From assembly GCA_944320985.1 (NCBI GenBank), contig CALUJN010000090.1, forward strand, positions 1-49,315: a stretch of 49,315 nt of DNA. The letters are read 5' to 3'. A program made the position numbers and the translations under genes. The notes under the pieces were generated by a model, which worked only from the letters and a program-made list of their open reading frames with translations, had not been told where the DNA came from and searched no databases. Positions 1 to 7,557 of this stretch are shown piece by piece. The DNA is from an uncultured Alistipes sp. (GTDB lineage: Bacteria; Bacteroidota; Bacteroidia; Bacteroidales; Rikenellaceae). Within the stretch, counting starts at the first letter, position 1. Every line of letters starts with the position of its first letter.

Positions 1-1787
1 TCGGCGAACTGGGCTACAACGTCAAGGTGTTCTGCATCCAGGACTCGCCGCGCCGCGCCCACTCGATCGCAGCCCAGGGCGGTATCAACGCCGCCAAGAA
101 CTACCAGAACGACAACGACTCGGTCTATCGCCTCTTCTACGATACGATCAAGGGTGGCGACTACCGCGCCCGCGAGGCCAACGTCTACCGTCTGGCCGAA
201 GTCTCGAATCTGATCATCGACCAGTGCGTCGCCCAGGGTGTACCCTTCGCCCGTGAATACGGCGGTCTGCTGGCCAACCGTTCGTTCGGCGGTGCGCAGG
301 TTTCGCGTACGTTCTATGCCCGCGGCCAGACCGGTCAGCAGCTGCTGCTCGGGGCCTATGCGGCTCTGAACAAGGAGATTGCCGCCGGATCGGTGAAGAG
401 CTACCCGCGTCACGAAATGCTCGACATCGTCATCGAGGACGGCGAGGCCCGCGGTATCATCGCCCGCAACCTCATCACCGGTGAGATCGAGCGCCACGGA
501 GCTCATGCCGTCGTCCTGGCTACGGGCGGTTACGGAAACGTCTTCTTCCTCTCGACCAACGCCATGGCCTCGAACGGTTCGGCCGCATTCCAGTGCTACC
601 GCAAGGGTGCCGGCTTCGCAAACCCCTGCTTCACGCAGATCCACCCCACGTGTATCCCCGTTCACGGAGACCAGCAGTCGAAACTGACGCTCATGTCGGA
701 GTCACTGCGTAACGACGGACGAATCTGGGTTCCGAAGAAGCTCGAGGATGTAAAGGCCCTGCGTGCCGGCACCAAGAAGCCGTCGGACATTGCCGAAGAG
801 GATCGCGACTACTATCTGGAGCGCCGCTATCCGGCCTTCGGAAACCTCGTGCCGCGTGACGTGGCGTCGCGTGCCGCCAAGGAGCGCTGCGATGCCGGAT
901 ACGGTGTGAACGAAACCGGTCTTGCGGTCTTCCTCGACTTCAAGACCGCCATCGACCGACTGGGTAAGGATATCATCAAACAGCGTTACGGAAACCTCTT
1001 CGACATGTACGAGGAGATCACCGACGTAAGCCCCTACGAGCAGCCGATGCAGATCTTCCCCGCCGTACACTACACCATGGGCGGTATCTGGGTCGACTAC
1101 AACCTCATGACCACGATCCCCGGCCTGTATGCCATCGGCGAGGCCAACTTCTCGGATCACGGTGCCAACCGTCTGGGCGCTTCGGCCCTGATGCAGGGTC
1201 TGGCCGACGGATACTTCGTGCTGCCCTACACCATCGGTGACTACCTCTCGCACAAGATCCAGGCCCCGAAGGTCAAGACCGACACCAAGGCCTTCGACGA
1301 AGCCGAGAAGGGCGTCCGCGAGAAGATCGCCAAACTGCTCTCGATCAACGGCAAGCAGTCGGTGGACGATATCCACAAGAAGCTGGGACACATCATGTGG
1401 GAGAACGTCGGAATGGCCCGTACGAAGGAGTCGCTCCAGAAGGCCATCACCGAGATTCAGGCCCTGCGCAAGGAGTTCTGGAAGGATGTCCGCGTCGTAG
1501 GCCGCGAGAACGACTTCAACGTCGAGCTCGAAAAGGCCCTGCGTCTGGCCGACTTCCTCGAACTGGGCGAGCTGATGGCCCGCGACGCCTTGAACCGTGA
1601 GGAGTCGTGCGGCGGTCACTTCCGCGTGGAGCACCAGACCGAAGAGGGCGAAGCCAAGCGTGACGACGAAAACTTCACCTACGCCGCCGTCTGGGAATAC
1701 AAGGGTATGGACCAGGTTCCGGAGATGACCAAGGAGCCGCTGAACTTCGAGTTCGTACATCCCGCACAGCGTAACTACAAGGACTAA
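1..1787 (+). CDS. sdhA: Succinate dehydrogenase/fumarate reductase flavoprotein subunit (5' truncated)
   Basis: Flavoprotein subunit that interconverts succinate and fumarate at the cytoplasmic face of the membrane. The gene runs in from outside the window: the frame is already open at base 3 and encodes [10 protein letters not shown] before the first internal GTG, so roughly the first 40-50 residues (the FAD dinucleotide-binding GxGxxG start) are missing. Visible signatures are the [10 protein letters not shown] segment, whose His is the usual covalent FAD attachment site, the substrate-binding HPTCIPVHG segment, and the [15 protein letters not shown]-binding segment near residue 395. The C-terminal helical domain is complete and ends at a TAA. 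It is followed 36 bases later by the iron-sulfur subunit, as in the cytochrome b-flavoprotein-Fe/S order of Bacteroidota, where the complex works as fumarate reductase in anaerobic respiration and succinate production. Direction (sdh or frd) cannot be read from sequence. Confidence 0.95.
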   Translation, partial: GELGYNVKVFCIQDSPRRAHSIAAQGGINAAKNYQNDNDSVYRLFYDTIKGGDYRAREANVYRLAEVSNLIIDQCVAQGVPFAREYGGLLANRSFGGAQVSRTFYARGQTGQQLLLGAYAALNKEIAAGSVKSYPRHEMLDIVIEDGEARGIIARNLITGEIERHGAHAVVLATGGYGNVFFLSTNAMASNGSAAFQCYRKGAGFANPCFTQIHPTCIPVHGDQQSKLTLMSESLRNDGRIWVPKKLEDVKALRAGTKKPSDIAEEDRDYYLERRYPAFGNLVPRDVASRAAKERCDAGYGVNETGLAVFLDFKTAIDRLGKDIIKQRYGNLFDMYEEITDVSPYEQPMQIFPAVHYTMGGIWVDYNLMTTIPGLYAIGEANFSDHGANRLGASALMQGLADGYFVLPYTIGDYLSHKIQAPKVKTDTKAFDEAEKGVREKIAKLLSINGKQSVDDIHKKLGHIMWENVGMARTKESLQKAITEIQALRKEFWKDVRVVGRENDFNVELEKALRLADFLELGELMARDALNREESCGGHFRVEHQTEEGEAKRDDENFTYAAVWEYKGMDQVPEMTKEPLNFEFVHPAQRNYKD

Positions 1788-1823
1788 ATCCATTTTGACG
1801 TTGAACTTTAAGATCGAAAAACA

Positions 1824-2567
1824 ATGAATTTCACATTAAAGATATGGCGTCAGAAGGACGCTAAATCCAAGGGAGCGTTCGAGACCTACAAGGTGACGAA
1901 TATCTCGGAAGACACCTCGTTCCTCGAGATGCTCGACATCCTGAACAACGCCCTCATCCACCAGGGCAAGGAGCCCGTGGCTCTCGACCACGACTGCCGG
2001 GAGGGTATCTGCGGCATGTGCTCGCTGCACATCGACGGACAGGCACACGGACCCAGCCAGGGCGCCACAACCTGTCAGATCTACATGCGCAAGTTCAAGG
2101 ACGGCGCAACGATCACCATCGAGCCGTGGCGCTCGGCGGCCTTCCCCGTAATCAAGGACCTGGTGGTCAACCGTTCGGCCTACGACCAGATTCTGCAGGC
2201 CGGAGGTTTCATCTCCGTACGCACGAACTCGGTACCCGATGCCAATGCCATTCCGATTCCGAAGGCCGACGCCGACGAGTCGATGGATGCTGCCGCCTGC
2301 ATCGGCTGCGGAGCCTGTGCCGCAACCTGCAAGAACGGTTCGGCCATGCTGTTCGTGGCAGCGCGCGTCTCGTCGCTGGCCAAGTTGCCGCAGGGCCGCG
2401 TAGAGGCTGCCCGTCGTGCCAAGGCGATGGTCGCCAAGATGGACGAGCTCGGATTCGGAAACTGCACCAACACCGGTGCCTGCCAGGCCGAATGCCCGAA
2501 GCAGATCTCCATTACGCATATCGCCCGTCTGAACCGCGAGTTCCTCTCCGCCAAATTCAAGGACTAA
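1824..2567 (+). CDS. sdhB: Succinate dehydrogenase/fumarate reductase iron-sulfur subunit
   Basis: Electron-transfer subunit of 247 residues that passes electrons between the FAD of SdhA and the membrane quinone subunit. All three cluster motifs are visible in order: an N-terminal plant-ferredoxin type [2Fe-2S] motif (CREGICGMC, about residues 57-65), a [4Fe-4S] motif ([11 protein letters not shown], about 155-165), and the final motif [13 protein letters not shown] for the [3Fe-4S] cluster plus one ligand. The length is normal for the family. It starts at an ATG 36 bases after sdhA, so the two are clearly co-transcribed. The last codons plus the downstream terminator are repeated about 180 bases further on (see repeat). 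Confidence 0.95.
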   Translation: MNFTLKIWRQKDAKSKGAFETYKVTNISEDTSFLEMLDILNNALIHQGKEPVALDHDCREGICGMCSLHIDGQAHGPSQGATTCQIYMRKFKDGATITIEPWRSAAFPVIKDLVVNRSAYDQILQAGGFISVRTNSVPDANAIPIPKADADESMDAAACIGCGACAATCKNGSAMLFVAARVSSLAKLPQGRVEAARRAKAMVAKMDELGFGNCTNTGACQAECPKQISITHIARLNREFLSAKFKD

Positions 2568-2629
2568 ACCGGCGCGGAAGCGTTTCACGAAAAATCCCCG
2601 GAAAATTCCGGGGATTTTTTCTTGTCCAA
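2523..2629 (+). repeat. Direct repeat copy 1: sdhB 3' end plus terminator
   Basis: This 107-base stretch covers the last sdhB codons, its stop codon and the downstream hairpin. It recurs almost unchanged at 2705-2813, differing by a two-base insertion and a few substitutions. Seen directly by comparing the two stretches. Confidence 0.9.
2590..2620 (+). terminator. Rho-independent terminator of sdhAB (copy 1)
   Basis: Perfect hairpin AATCCCCGGAA / TTCCGGGGATT followed by a run of T, 23 bases after the sdhB stop codon. This is the natural end of the sdh operon. The flanking A and T runs make it likely to act on both strands. Confidence 0.9.
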
Positions 2630-2678
2630 CGACGGGCGATCTGCGTTTCACGCAAATGTTATTTACAATCCCTCCCGA

Positions 2679-2698
2679 CCTCCCTTTGAAAAGGGAGG
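2679..2698. repeat. Perfect short palindrome between the terminator copies
   Basis: CCTCCCTTT-GA-AAAGGGAGG is a 9-base-pair perfect inverted repeat with a two-base loop, lying in the 75 bases between the two terminator copies. It has no T-run and no neighbouring ORF. It could be a REP-like extragenic palindrome; nothing in this window repeats it exactly. Confidence 0.6.
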
Positions 2699-2704
2699 AG
2701 CCGG

Positions 2705-2813
2705 GCCCGTCTGAACCGCAAGTTCCTCTCCGCCAAGTGTTCAAAGACTAAACCGGTACGGAAGCGTTTCACGAAAAATCCCCGGAAAATTCCGGGGATT
2801 TTTTCTTGTCCAA
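2705..2813 (+). repeat. Direct repeat copy 2: duplicated sdhB tail plus second terminator
   Basis: Second copy of the sdhB 3' end: codons for RLNRKFLSAK are recognisable, then a two-base insertion, a TAA and an identical hairpin with T-run (2774-2804). No start codon or upstream sdhB body precedes it, so it is a non-coding remnant that leaves two identical terminators in tandem behind the operon. Confidence 0.9.
2774..2804 (+). terminator. Rho-independent terminator, duplicated copy
   Basis: Same hairpin and T-run as at 2590-2620. Being flanked by A and T runs it can also stop leftward transcription coming out of the DUF4252 gene that ends at 2860. Confidence 0.85.
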
Positions 2814-2859
2814 TGGCAGGCAACATGCCTGGAACAACCGGTTAGCAGCCTGCGCTCCG

Positions 2860-3366
2860 CTACCGCTCAGCCGCCGATGCTTCGTTCCGCTTCGGGCGGA
2901 TGGATGAAAGACGCGACACCTGCTTCAGATCGAATCGTCCGTAGATATTCACCGCCACCGTCTCACGAGGCCCGGATGTCAGCATCACCAGTTCCGAGTA
3001 TCCGGGTGGTACGGCACTGCGCAGGTAAAAACGGGTCATCTGACCATCAGCGCTCTCCGACATCACCAGCTGAAAACGATAGTTCGAATGGTTCACCAAC
3101 GCCTCGGCATCCTCCAGGAAACGGCTTCCGTCACCATCGTTCAATGCCACAACCCGGATGGATTCGATGCCGTTGAGCAGTTCGGACAATTTCACATCCC
3201 CCTTCTCGGCCGCCTGGCGGCTCATCATCCGCATCATCCTACGCTCCAGCTGTACGCTGGAGAAGCCATCGGACGTTGCGTACCGGTCAAAAAACCGACC
3301 CGATACGTTCTGGCCCCGCGCCAGGAAGGGCAGAACGATCAGCAGGAACAACAGAATCCGTTTCAT
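2860..3366 (-). CDS. DUF4252 domain-containing secreted protein
   Basis: Protein of 168 residues with an N-terminal signal peptide (hydrophobic stretch about 4-17, then GQ). The body resembles the DUF4252 family: small Bacteroidota envelope proteins of unknown function, often encoded next to an ECF sigma factor. The ATG at 3366 is preferred over the TTG two codons upstream because it begins the signal peptide (MKRILLFLL). It lies 10 bases after the beta-barrel gene and is the last gene of the leftward sigma-factor operon. No catalytic motif is visible. Family assignment is by recognition of the sequence and its context, not by a search. Confidence 0.75.
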   Translation of the reverse strand: MKRILLFLLIVLPFLARGQNVSGRFFDRYATSDGFSSVQLERRMMRMMSRQAAEKGDVKLSELLNGIESIRVVALNDGDGSRFLEDAEALVNHSNYRFQLVMSESADGQMTRFYLRSAVPPGYSELVMLTSGPRETVAVNIYGRFDLKQVSRLSSIRPKRNEASAAER

Positions 3367-3376
3367 GGTCAACTTT

Positions 3377-4354
3377 TTACAGATCCAGACAAAGTCCGAT
3401 CGAGAGCGGACGGACCGTCGGACCTACATTCAACTCGAAGAGTGGCGTTACGCTGTAACGTACATAAACTCCTACGGAATGATAGGCAATGGCCGCCCCC
3501 ACCCCGAAACGGAAGGTATTCACGCCATCCAGCGAATTTTTCACCTTGGGGCGCTTGTAGATGGCATTGGCTCCCATCGTAAAGTCGAAATAACCGGTCA
3601 GGGCCACCGACAAATTCCGGGCTGCATGGCACGAGAAGGTCAACGGAAGACCCAGCGACGTAATGCGGAGTTTCGATTTGTCAGCCCGCTCGTCGAGCGT
3701 GATGGGGACGATCATGCCGTTCTCGTTTCCAAGCGTGATCGAGGAGTCCGAAAGGCGGAAATTGTCGACCGTATAGCGCAATCCCGTCGAAAATCGGAAA
3801 AGACGGTTACGGCCCAGATCAACGCTCAACCCAATGAGGGTCGAGGAGAAATGAAACGACTTGCCATTGCGCAGGTCCAGAAAGCGGTCGCTGCCGGCCG
3901 GATAGGCTCCGTAATCGAATCCCGTCGGAACGTTGTAGCCATACTCCGTAGCGGCAAGCAGGGTCGGCGAAACCCTCGACCGCGGTTTTTCCGGATCGGC
4001 GGGCCGGAGCCATTCGCTCGAGGAGCCCGAAAGCGTGATGCCGAAGCCCGCCACCTCGAGAACCACATCACCCTCCTCGGTCGAACGCCGCAACGATGCG
4101 AGATCGGTATCAACCAGATCGAGACGTCCGAGGCTGTCGGCCGACATCGGTTCAGAGTCGGAGGTTTTCCACTCCATTGTGTCGTTTGCCGCCGGAGCCC
4201 GTTGCGGAACATCGGTCTCAGCTGTCGGCTGCGGAGCCGCCGGAGACTCCGCCGTTTCGGGAGTCTGGCTCCAGGCCGTGCAAATTACGAACAGAGGCAA
4301 CAAAAGGGTTGCGGCTCGCAGGGGTAAAAGTCTCTTGTCCATTTTGGTATTCAT
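3377..4354 (-). CDS. Predicted outer-membrane beta-barrel protein
   Basis: Protein of 325 residues with a signal peptide (hydrophobic about 11-25, cut near AWSQ), then a Pro/Ala/Thr/Glu-rich linker to about residue 60. The C-terminal two thirds consist of alternating hydrophobic strands separated by short polar turns, ending in a strand with a terminal Leu, as expected of a porin-like barrel. Its ATG overlaps the stop of the upstream gene in the arrangement TAATG, which implies translational coupling. Place in the operon suggests an envelope protein under control of the ECF sigma factor. The specific family is not recognised with certainty. Confidence 0.7.
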   Translation of the reverse strand: MNTKMDKRLLPLRAATLLLPLFVICTAWSQTPETAESPAAPQPTAETDVPQRAPAANDTMEWKTSDSEPMSADSLGRLDLVDTDLASLRRSTEEGDVVLEVAGFGITLSGSSSEWLRPADPEKPRSRVSPTLLAATEYGYNVPTGFDYGAYPAGSDRFLDLRNGKSFHFSSTLIGLSVDLGRNRLFRFSTGLRYTVDNFRLSDSSITLGNENGMIVPITLDERADKSKLRITSLGLPLTFSCHAARNLSVALTGYFDFTMGANAIYKRPKVKNSLDGVNTFRFGVGAAIAYHSVGVYVRYSVTPLFELNVGPTVRPLSIGLCLDL

Positions 4355-4845
4355 TAATTTTGATTATCAATCAATTCTTCGAGCAGTTGATCCGGGGTCT
4401 CGAGCAATGCAAAGGATTCGAAATAGGCGAGTGTCTGCATGGCCTCCTCCCGGTCGTAGACAGGACGCCCGTCGATGTAACAGTAGGGATCACGCAGCAG
4501 TTCGATCCCGAGAAAAAGCCCCAAAGCCACCACAGCTGCAGCGGCAATCGTCCAAAGAAGTCCGCGCCGCCGCGGCTGCTGCATCCGGATCCTTCCCCGG
4601 GCAACCCTCCCGGCCGCAGATTCGGAGGTCGTTTCTCCCGACGGGCGGATTGCCGACAGCTCCCCCGGCATCCGTTCGGCCCCAAGGGCCTCAAGCCCCT
4701 CGAAAAGCAGGGCCAGATCCTGCAGCGAATCGGGCAGATCGTCCTCCCGGAGCGCTTCGCGCAGTTCCTGTTCTTCGGCATTCGTGGTCCGGGCCTCGGT
4801 CCAACGTTCCGCCAACTGTTCAATCCGTTCTTGTCTTTCGTTCAT
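4354..4845 (-). CDS. Putative membrane-anchored anti-sigma factor
   Basis: Protein of 163 residues: an acidic, charged cytoplasmic N-terminal region (about 1-75), a basic stretch (RMQQPRRR), one membrane helix (about 95-117) and a short extracytoplasmic tail of about 45 residues. It starts inside the end of the ECF sigma factor gene (26-base overlap) and ends overlapping the start of the barrel gene. Topology, size and position directly after an ECF sigma factor are those of an anti-sigma factor. No zinc-binding ZAS motif (HxxxCxxC) is present, so the call rests on context and topology. Confidence 0.6.
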   Translation of the reverse strand: MNERQERIEQLAERWTEARTTNAEEQELREALREDDLPDSLQDLALLFEGLEALGAERMPGELSAIRPSGETTSESAAGRVARGRIRMQQPRRRGLLWTIAAAAVVALGLFLGIELLRDPYCYIDGRPVYDREEAMQTLAYFESFALLETPDQLLEELIDNQN

Positions 4846-5338
4846 CGTTCATCATTTTTTGCAGCATTCCACGAAGGGCCGTCCGGCCTCTTGAAAGGAT
4901 CACCCGCACCTGGGCTTCGTCGCAACCGATCATCGCGGCGATCTCGCGCGTCGGATACCCCTCGATCTCCTTCAGATGCAGCACCTCGCGCTGTCGCTCC
5001 GGCAGAGAGGCCATCGCCCGCCGCACCAGTTCCCGCGCCTCCCAGCGACGGATATCGGCTTCGGTCGAACGCTCGGACGAGACCTTCACCGCATCACGCC
5101 GCCGTTCGTCGGCCTGACGCCGGCGCAACAGATCATAACACCGGTTGCGCAGAGCCGTCATCACGAACGAATCGACCCGATGGAGCCTCTCTATCCGATC
5201 GTTCTCACGCCACATCCTCTCCAGCAGATCATGCACCACGTCCTCTGCCTCGGCCGACGAGAGCAACAGACTCTGCGCATAACGGAACATGCGGTCGCGC
5301 AACGGCATGAACAAGCGGGTGAATTCGGATTCCTTCAT
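4820..5338 (-). CDS. ECF-type RNA polymerase sigma factor (sigma-70 family)
   Basis: Protein of 172 residues with region 2 at about residues 10-75 (including DVVHDLLERMWREN and ALRNRCYDLLRRR) and region 4 at about 110-165 (LPERQREVLHLKEIEGYPTREIAAMIG, then VRVILSRGRTALR as recognition helix). The ATG at 5338 gives the usual short N-terminus MKESEFTRLF. The frame stays open upstream to a TTG, but that extension is not family-like. First gene of a leftward operon with an anti-sigma-like protein, a barrel and a DUF4252 protein. It directs RNA polymerase to a small regulon, presumably including its own operon. No TAnnTTTG element was found in front of it, compatible with autoregulation from a different promoter. 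Confidence 0.92.
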   Translation of the reverse strand: MKESEFTRLFMPLRDRMFRYAQSLLLSSAEAEDVVHDLLERMWRENDRIERLHRVDSFVMTALRNRCYDLLRRRQADERRRDAVKVSSERSTEADIRRWEARELVRRAMASLPERQREVLHLKEIEGYPTREIAAMIGCDEAQVRVILSRGRTALRGMLQKMMNDERKTRTD

Positions 5339-5469
5339 GGTATCTGTAAGACGATCTCGGCTAGCAAAACGCAACATCGAAACATTAAATATAGCATTTT
5401 TCCGCTCCAAATGAGACAATCAAACAGAAAAACGGAGGAATTTTTCAAAAAACAGGTACTTTGTATTGC

Positions 5470-5491
5470 ATAATACTTGAAAACGTATTAT
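5470..5491. promoter_or_regulatory. Inverted repeat overlapping the pspC promoter (candidate PadR operator)
   Basis: ATAATAC-N8-GTATTAT, a perfect 7-base inverted repeat with an 8-base spacer. It overlaps the -7 element at 5489-5496 by three bases. PadR-family repressors are known to bind short inverted repeats with an 8-base spacer, and the operon downstream encodes a PadR protein. That PadR binds here is inference. Confidence 0.6.
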
Positions 5492-5496
5492 ATTTG
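5489..5496 (+). promoter_or_regulatory. -7 promoter element of the pspC-padR operon
   Basis: TATATTTG matches the Bacteroidota -7 consensus TAnnTTTG, 55 bases upstream of the first ATG. An imperfect -33 element (ATTG at 5465-5468) is 20 bases upstream. Confidence 0.65.
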
Positions 5497-5551
5497 TACG
5501 GTCAAAATAGTTGAACCCGGAACCAAACATCCGGCGCAAGCCGCTCCGAAC

Positions 5552-6085
5552 ATGAAAGAGACCATAAACGTAAACATCGCCTCCGTAGCATTCGTCCTCG
5601 ACGAGGATGCCTACCGACTTTTGAGTTGCTATTTCGATGACATTCGCACACGGCTGCCCGAGGGTGATACCGAAACGATGAGCGACATCGAAGCCCGCGT
5701 GGCAGAGATCTTCCGCGAACGGGTGACATCTCCCATGCGTGTCATCTCCATCGAGGTAGTCCGCGCTACAATGGCCCAGATGGGCTCTCCGGCCGATTTC
5801 GGGGAACCCCGCCGTCCGAAAACAGACCCTAACACATCCGAAAGTGCAAACGGTCACCCGGAAAAGGGTCCCCGACGCCTCCGCCGTCCGCGTTCCAAGC
5901 GGTCGATAGCCGGCGTCTGCGGAGGTCTGGCCGAATTCTTCGATGCCGATCCCACGATGATCCGGCTGCTCGCACTGCTGCTGGTTCTCTTCGGCGGACT
6001 CTCCGTCTGGGCCTACATCATCCTCTGGATCGTCATTCCCGAAGAACCGGCCCGGAAATTCAACCCGTTCCGCAAAAAATCCTGA
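5552..6085 (+). CDS. PspC domain-containing protein with N-terminal regulatory-like module
   Basis: Protein of 177 residues. Residues 1-85 form a soluble module (FVLDEDAYRLLSCYFDDI, then DIEARVAEIF and MAQMGSPADFG) that recurs in the third PspC protein of this operon. A basic linker (RRLRRPRSKRS) precedes a PspC domain at about 120-170 with its GVCGGLAEFFDADPTMIRL signature and one hydrophobic helix pair. The ATG at 5552 is chosen because the shared module starts there; the 25 upstream in-frame codons are not conserved-looking and contain the promoter. PspC domains are inner-membrane proteins of phage-shock responses. In Bacteroidota, such genes commonly sit with a PadR regulator, as here. 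Confidence 0.85.
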   Translation: MKETINVNIASVAFVLDEDAYRLLSCYFDDIRTRLPEGDTETMSDIEARVAEIFRERVTSPMRVISIEVVRATMAQMGSPADFGEPRRPKTDPNTSESANGHPEKGPRRLRRPRSKRSIAGVCGGLAEFFDADPTMIRLLALLLVLFGGLSVWAYIILWIVIPEEPARKFNPFRKKS

Positions 6086-6091
6086 AACACA

Positions 6092-6295
6092 ATGACTGCA
6101 AACAACAACCGACACCTCTACCGCTCCCGTGAAGAGTGCATCATCGCCGGAGTCTGCGGGGGCCTGGCCGACTTTTTCGGACTCAACGTCTCCCGCGTAC
6201 GCCTCATCCTGCTGTTGCTGATTCTCTTCGCCGGACTCTCCGTCTGGGTCTACATCGTCCTGTGGCTGGTCGTCCCCCTGGAGCCTCAACGGTAA
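6092..6295 (+). CDS. Small PspC domain protein
   Basis: Protein of 67 residues that is essentially a bare PspC domain: a charged N-terminus (YRSREECIIAGVCGGLADFFG), then one or two hydrophobic segments (about 30-62) ending LWLVVPLEPQR. It starts 6 bases after the preceding PspC gene and 12 bases before padR, so it is translated from the same transcript. Inner-membrane location is expected. Function is inferred from family only (phage-shock-like membrane stress response). Confidence 0.85.
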   Translation: MTANNNRHLYRSREECIIAGVCGGLADFFGLNVSRVRLILLLLILFAGLSVWVYIVLWLVVPLEPQR

Positions 6296-6307
6296 AAACC
6301 GAAACCC

Positions 6308-6649
6308 ATGGCTGAAGACAACATCAAGGCGCAAATGCGCAAAGGAATTCTGGAGTATTGTATCCTCGCCATCCTCTCCCGCGGGGATTCGTATGCTCCG
6401 AAGATCATCGCCGAACTCAAGGAGGCCGAGATGATCGTCGTCGAGGGTACCCTCTACCCGATCCTCACCCGGCAAAAGAATGCCGGACTGCTCACCTACC
6501 GCTGGGAGGAGTCTCCCCAGGGACCGCCCCGCAAATACTACTCGCTCACGGAGAAAGGACGGGAGTATCTCGCCACGCTCGATACGGCATGGGAGGAACT
6601 CGTCGGACAGATCCGCAGAATCCGCCACGGCAAAACCGACAACGATTGA
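6308..6649 (+). CDS. PadR family transcriptional regulator
   Basis: Winged-helix regulator of 113 residues. The PadR fold is clear: GILEYCILAILSRGDSYAPKIIAEL, then the recognition region with TLYPILTRQKNAGLL, the wing with PPRKYYSLTEKGREYL and a C-terminal dimerisation helix. PadR proteins are mostly repressors released by small molecules or stress. It sits in the middle of the pspC operon, which has an inverted repeat with 8-base spacing over its promoter, so autoregulation is the simplest reading. Short PadR proteins of this type with PspC partners are common in Bacteroidota. Confidence 0.92.
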   Translation: MAEDNIKAQMRKGILEYCILAILSRGDSYAPKIIAELKEAEMIVVEGTLYPILTRQKNAGLLTYRWEESPQGPPRKYYSLTEKGREYLATLDTAWEELVGQIRRIRHGKTDND

Positions 6650-6669
6650 CCTTCAAACGACGCCCCACC

Positions 6670-7527
6670 ATGAAAAAGCTCCTGTGGATTATCCTTCCGC
6701 TCGCCGCATTCATCACCGCAGGCTGTCTCTACACGATCCTCCTGACTACGCCTCTGTTCGGCGAGGTTCTCAAGGACAGCGGCCCCCTCGCCACGAAAAG
6801 CATCCCGGTGCCGGAATTCAACGCCATCCAGGCTTCGCGCGGGGTCCGGGTCATACTCTCGGAGCAGGCCTCGAAAATCCACATCGAAGCCAACGAGAGG
6901 CTGCTGAAGCACGTGATCGCCGAAGTCTCGGAGTGCGAGCTCCGGATCTCGATCGATCCGGCCATCAAAAACACCCGGGATATGGAGGCTGTCGTAACCG
7001 TTCCGATCAGCAACCGGGAGATCCGACAGCTCTCCGCCTCAAGCGCCGCACACATCGAAGGAGATCTTCCCCTCCCAAGCCACGAAATACGCCTCGAAGC
7101 CTCAAGTGCCGCATCTGTCAGGACCGCCATACAGGCCGATGAATGCCACGTAAAGGCCTCGAGCGCCGCACGCATCGAACTTGCAGCCGTTGCCCCGACA
7201 TGCCGGATCGAAGCCTCGAGTGCCGCCAAGATATTGGCCAGCATCCAGTCGGAGAGTTGCCGGGCAGACGCCTCGAGTGCCTCACGAATCGAGCTGTCGG
7301 GCAGCTCGAAAAACTTCGAGGCTAAAACGAACTCCGCCGCCAAGATCCGGGCCGGTGCCCTCGACACGCAATGTGCCACAGCCGACGCCTCGAGCGGCTC
7401 CTCCTTCGAGATTGCCGCCACGGAACATCTCGCGGCAGCCGCTTCAAGCGGAAGCTCGGTCCGCTACAAGGGCAACTGCCGCCTCGAGGCCTCGGAATCC
7501 AGCGGCGGACGCATCCGCAAAATCTAA
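6670..7527 (+). CDS. GIN-domain (DUF2807) lipoprotein with 19-residue repeats
   Basis: Protein of 285 residues. N-terminal hydrophobic segment ends in TAGC with Cys19 as likely lipid-attachment residue. Residues about 47-125 start the head-GIN (DUF2807) fold (FNAIQASRGVRVILSEQ). From about 120 to 280 the chain is a regular series of roughly 19-residue repeats, each with an ASSAA-like turn (near 123, 144, 163, 182, 201, 220, 240, 258) and a Cys at many equivalent positions (159, 178, 197, 235, 270), as expected of a beta-solenoid. Encoded 20 bases after padR. It is probably an envelope protein facing the periplasm; function is unknown. Confidence 0.85.
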   Translation: MKKLLWIILPLAAFITAGCLYTILLTTPLFGEVLKDSGPLATKSIPVPEFNAIQASRGVRVILSEQASKIHIEANERLLKHVIAEVSECELRISIDPAIKNTRDMEAVVTVPISNREIRQLSASSAAHIEGDLPLPSHEIRLEASSAASVRTAIQADECHVKASSAARIELAAVAPTCRIEASSAAKILASIQSESCRADASSASRIELSGSSKNFEAKTNSAAKIRAGALDTQCATADASSGSSFEIAATEHLAAAASSGSSVRYKGNCRLEASESSGGRIRKI

Positions 7528-7557
7528 TTTCATCCGCAACGCACACAACCCAACACC

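Noticed and set aside
702-1793. Long open frame on the minus strand opposite sdhA
   Set aside because: Shadow of a GC-rich coding gene; the product is low-complexity Leu/Val/Gly/Asp with no domain, while the plus strand encodes a conserved enzyme. The same applies to long frames opposite dsbD (12183-14333), the beta-galactosidase (15306-17801) and the SurA/OstA genes (39037-41412).
3158-4327. Plus-strand frame of about 390 codons opposite the beta-barrel gene
   Set aside because: Arg-rich antisense frame without recognisable domain; the minus-strand genes have signal peptides and coupled starts.
5339-5551. Standard TAnnTTTG promoter for the ECF sigma factor on the minus strand
   Set aside because: No full match was found in the correct orientation at suitable distance; the best candidate (reverse complement near 5502-5509) is one base short and overlaps the opposite operon's leader.
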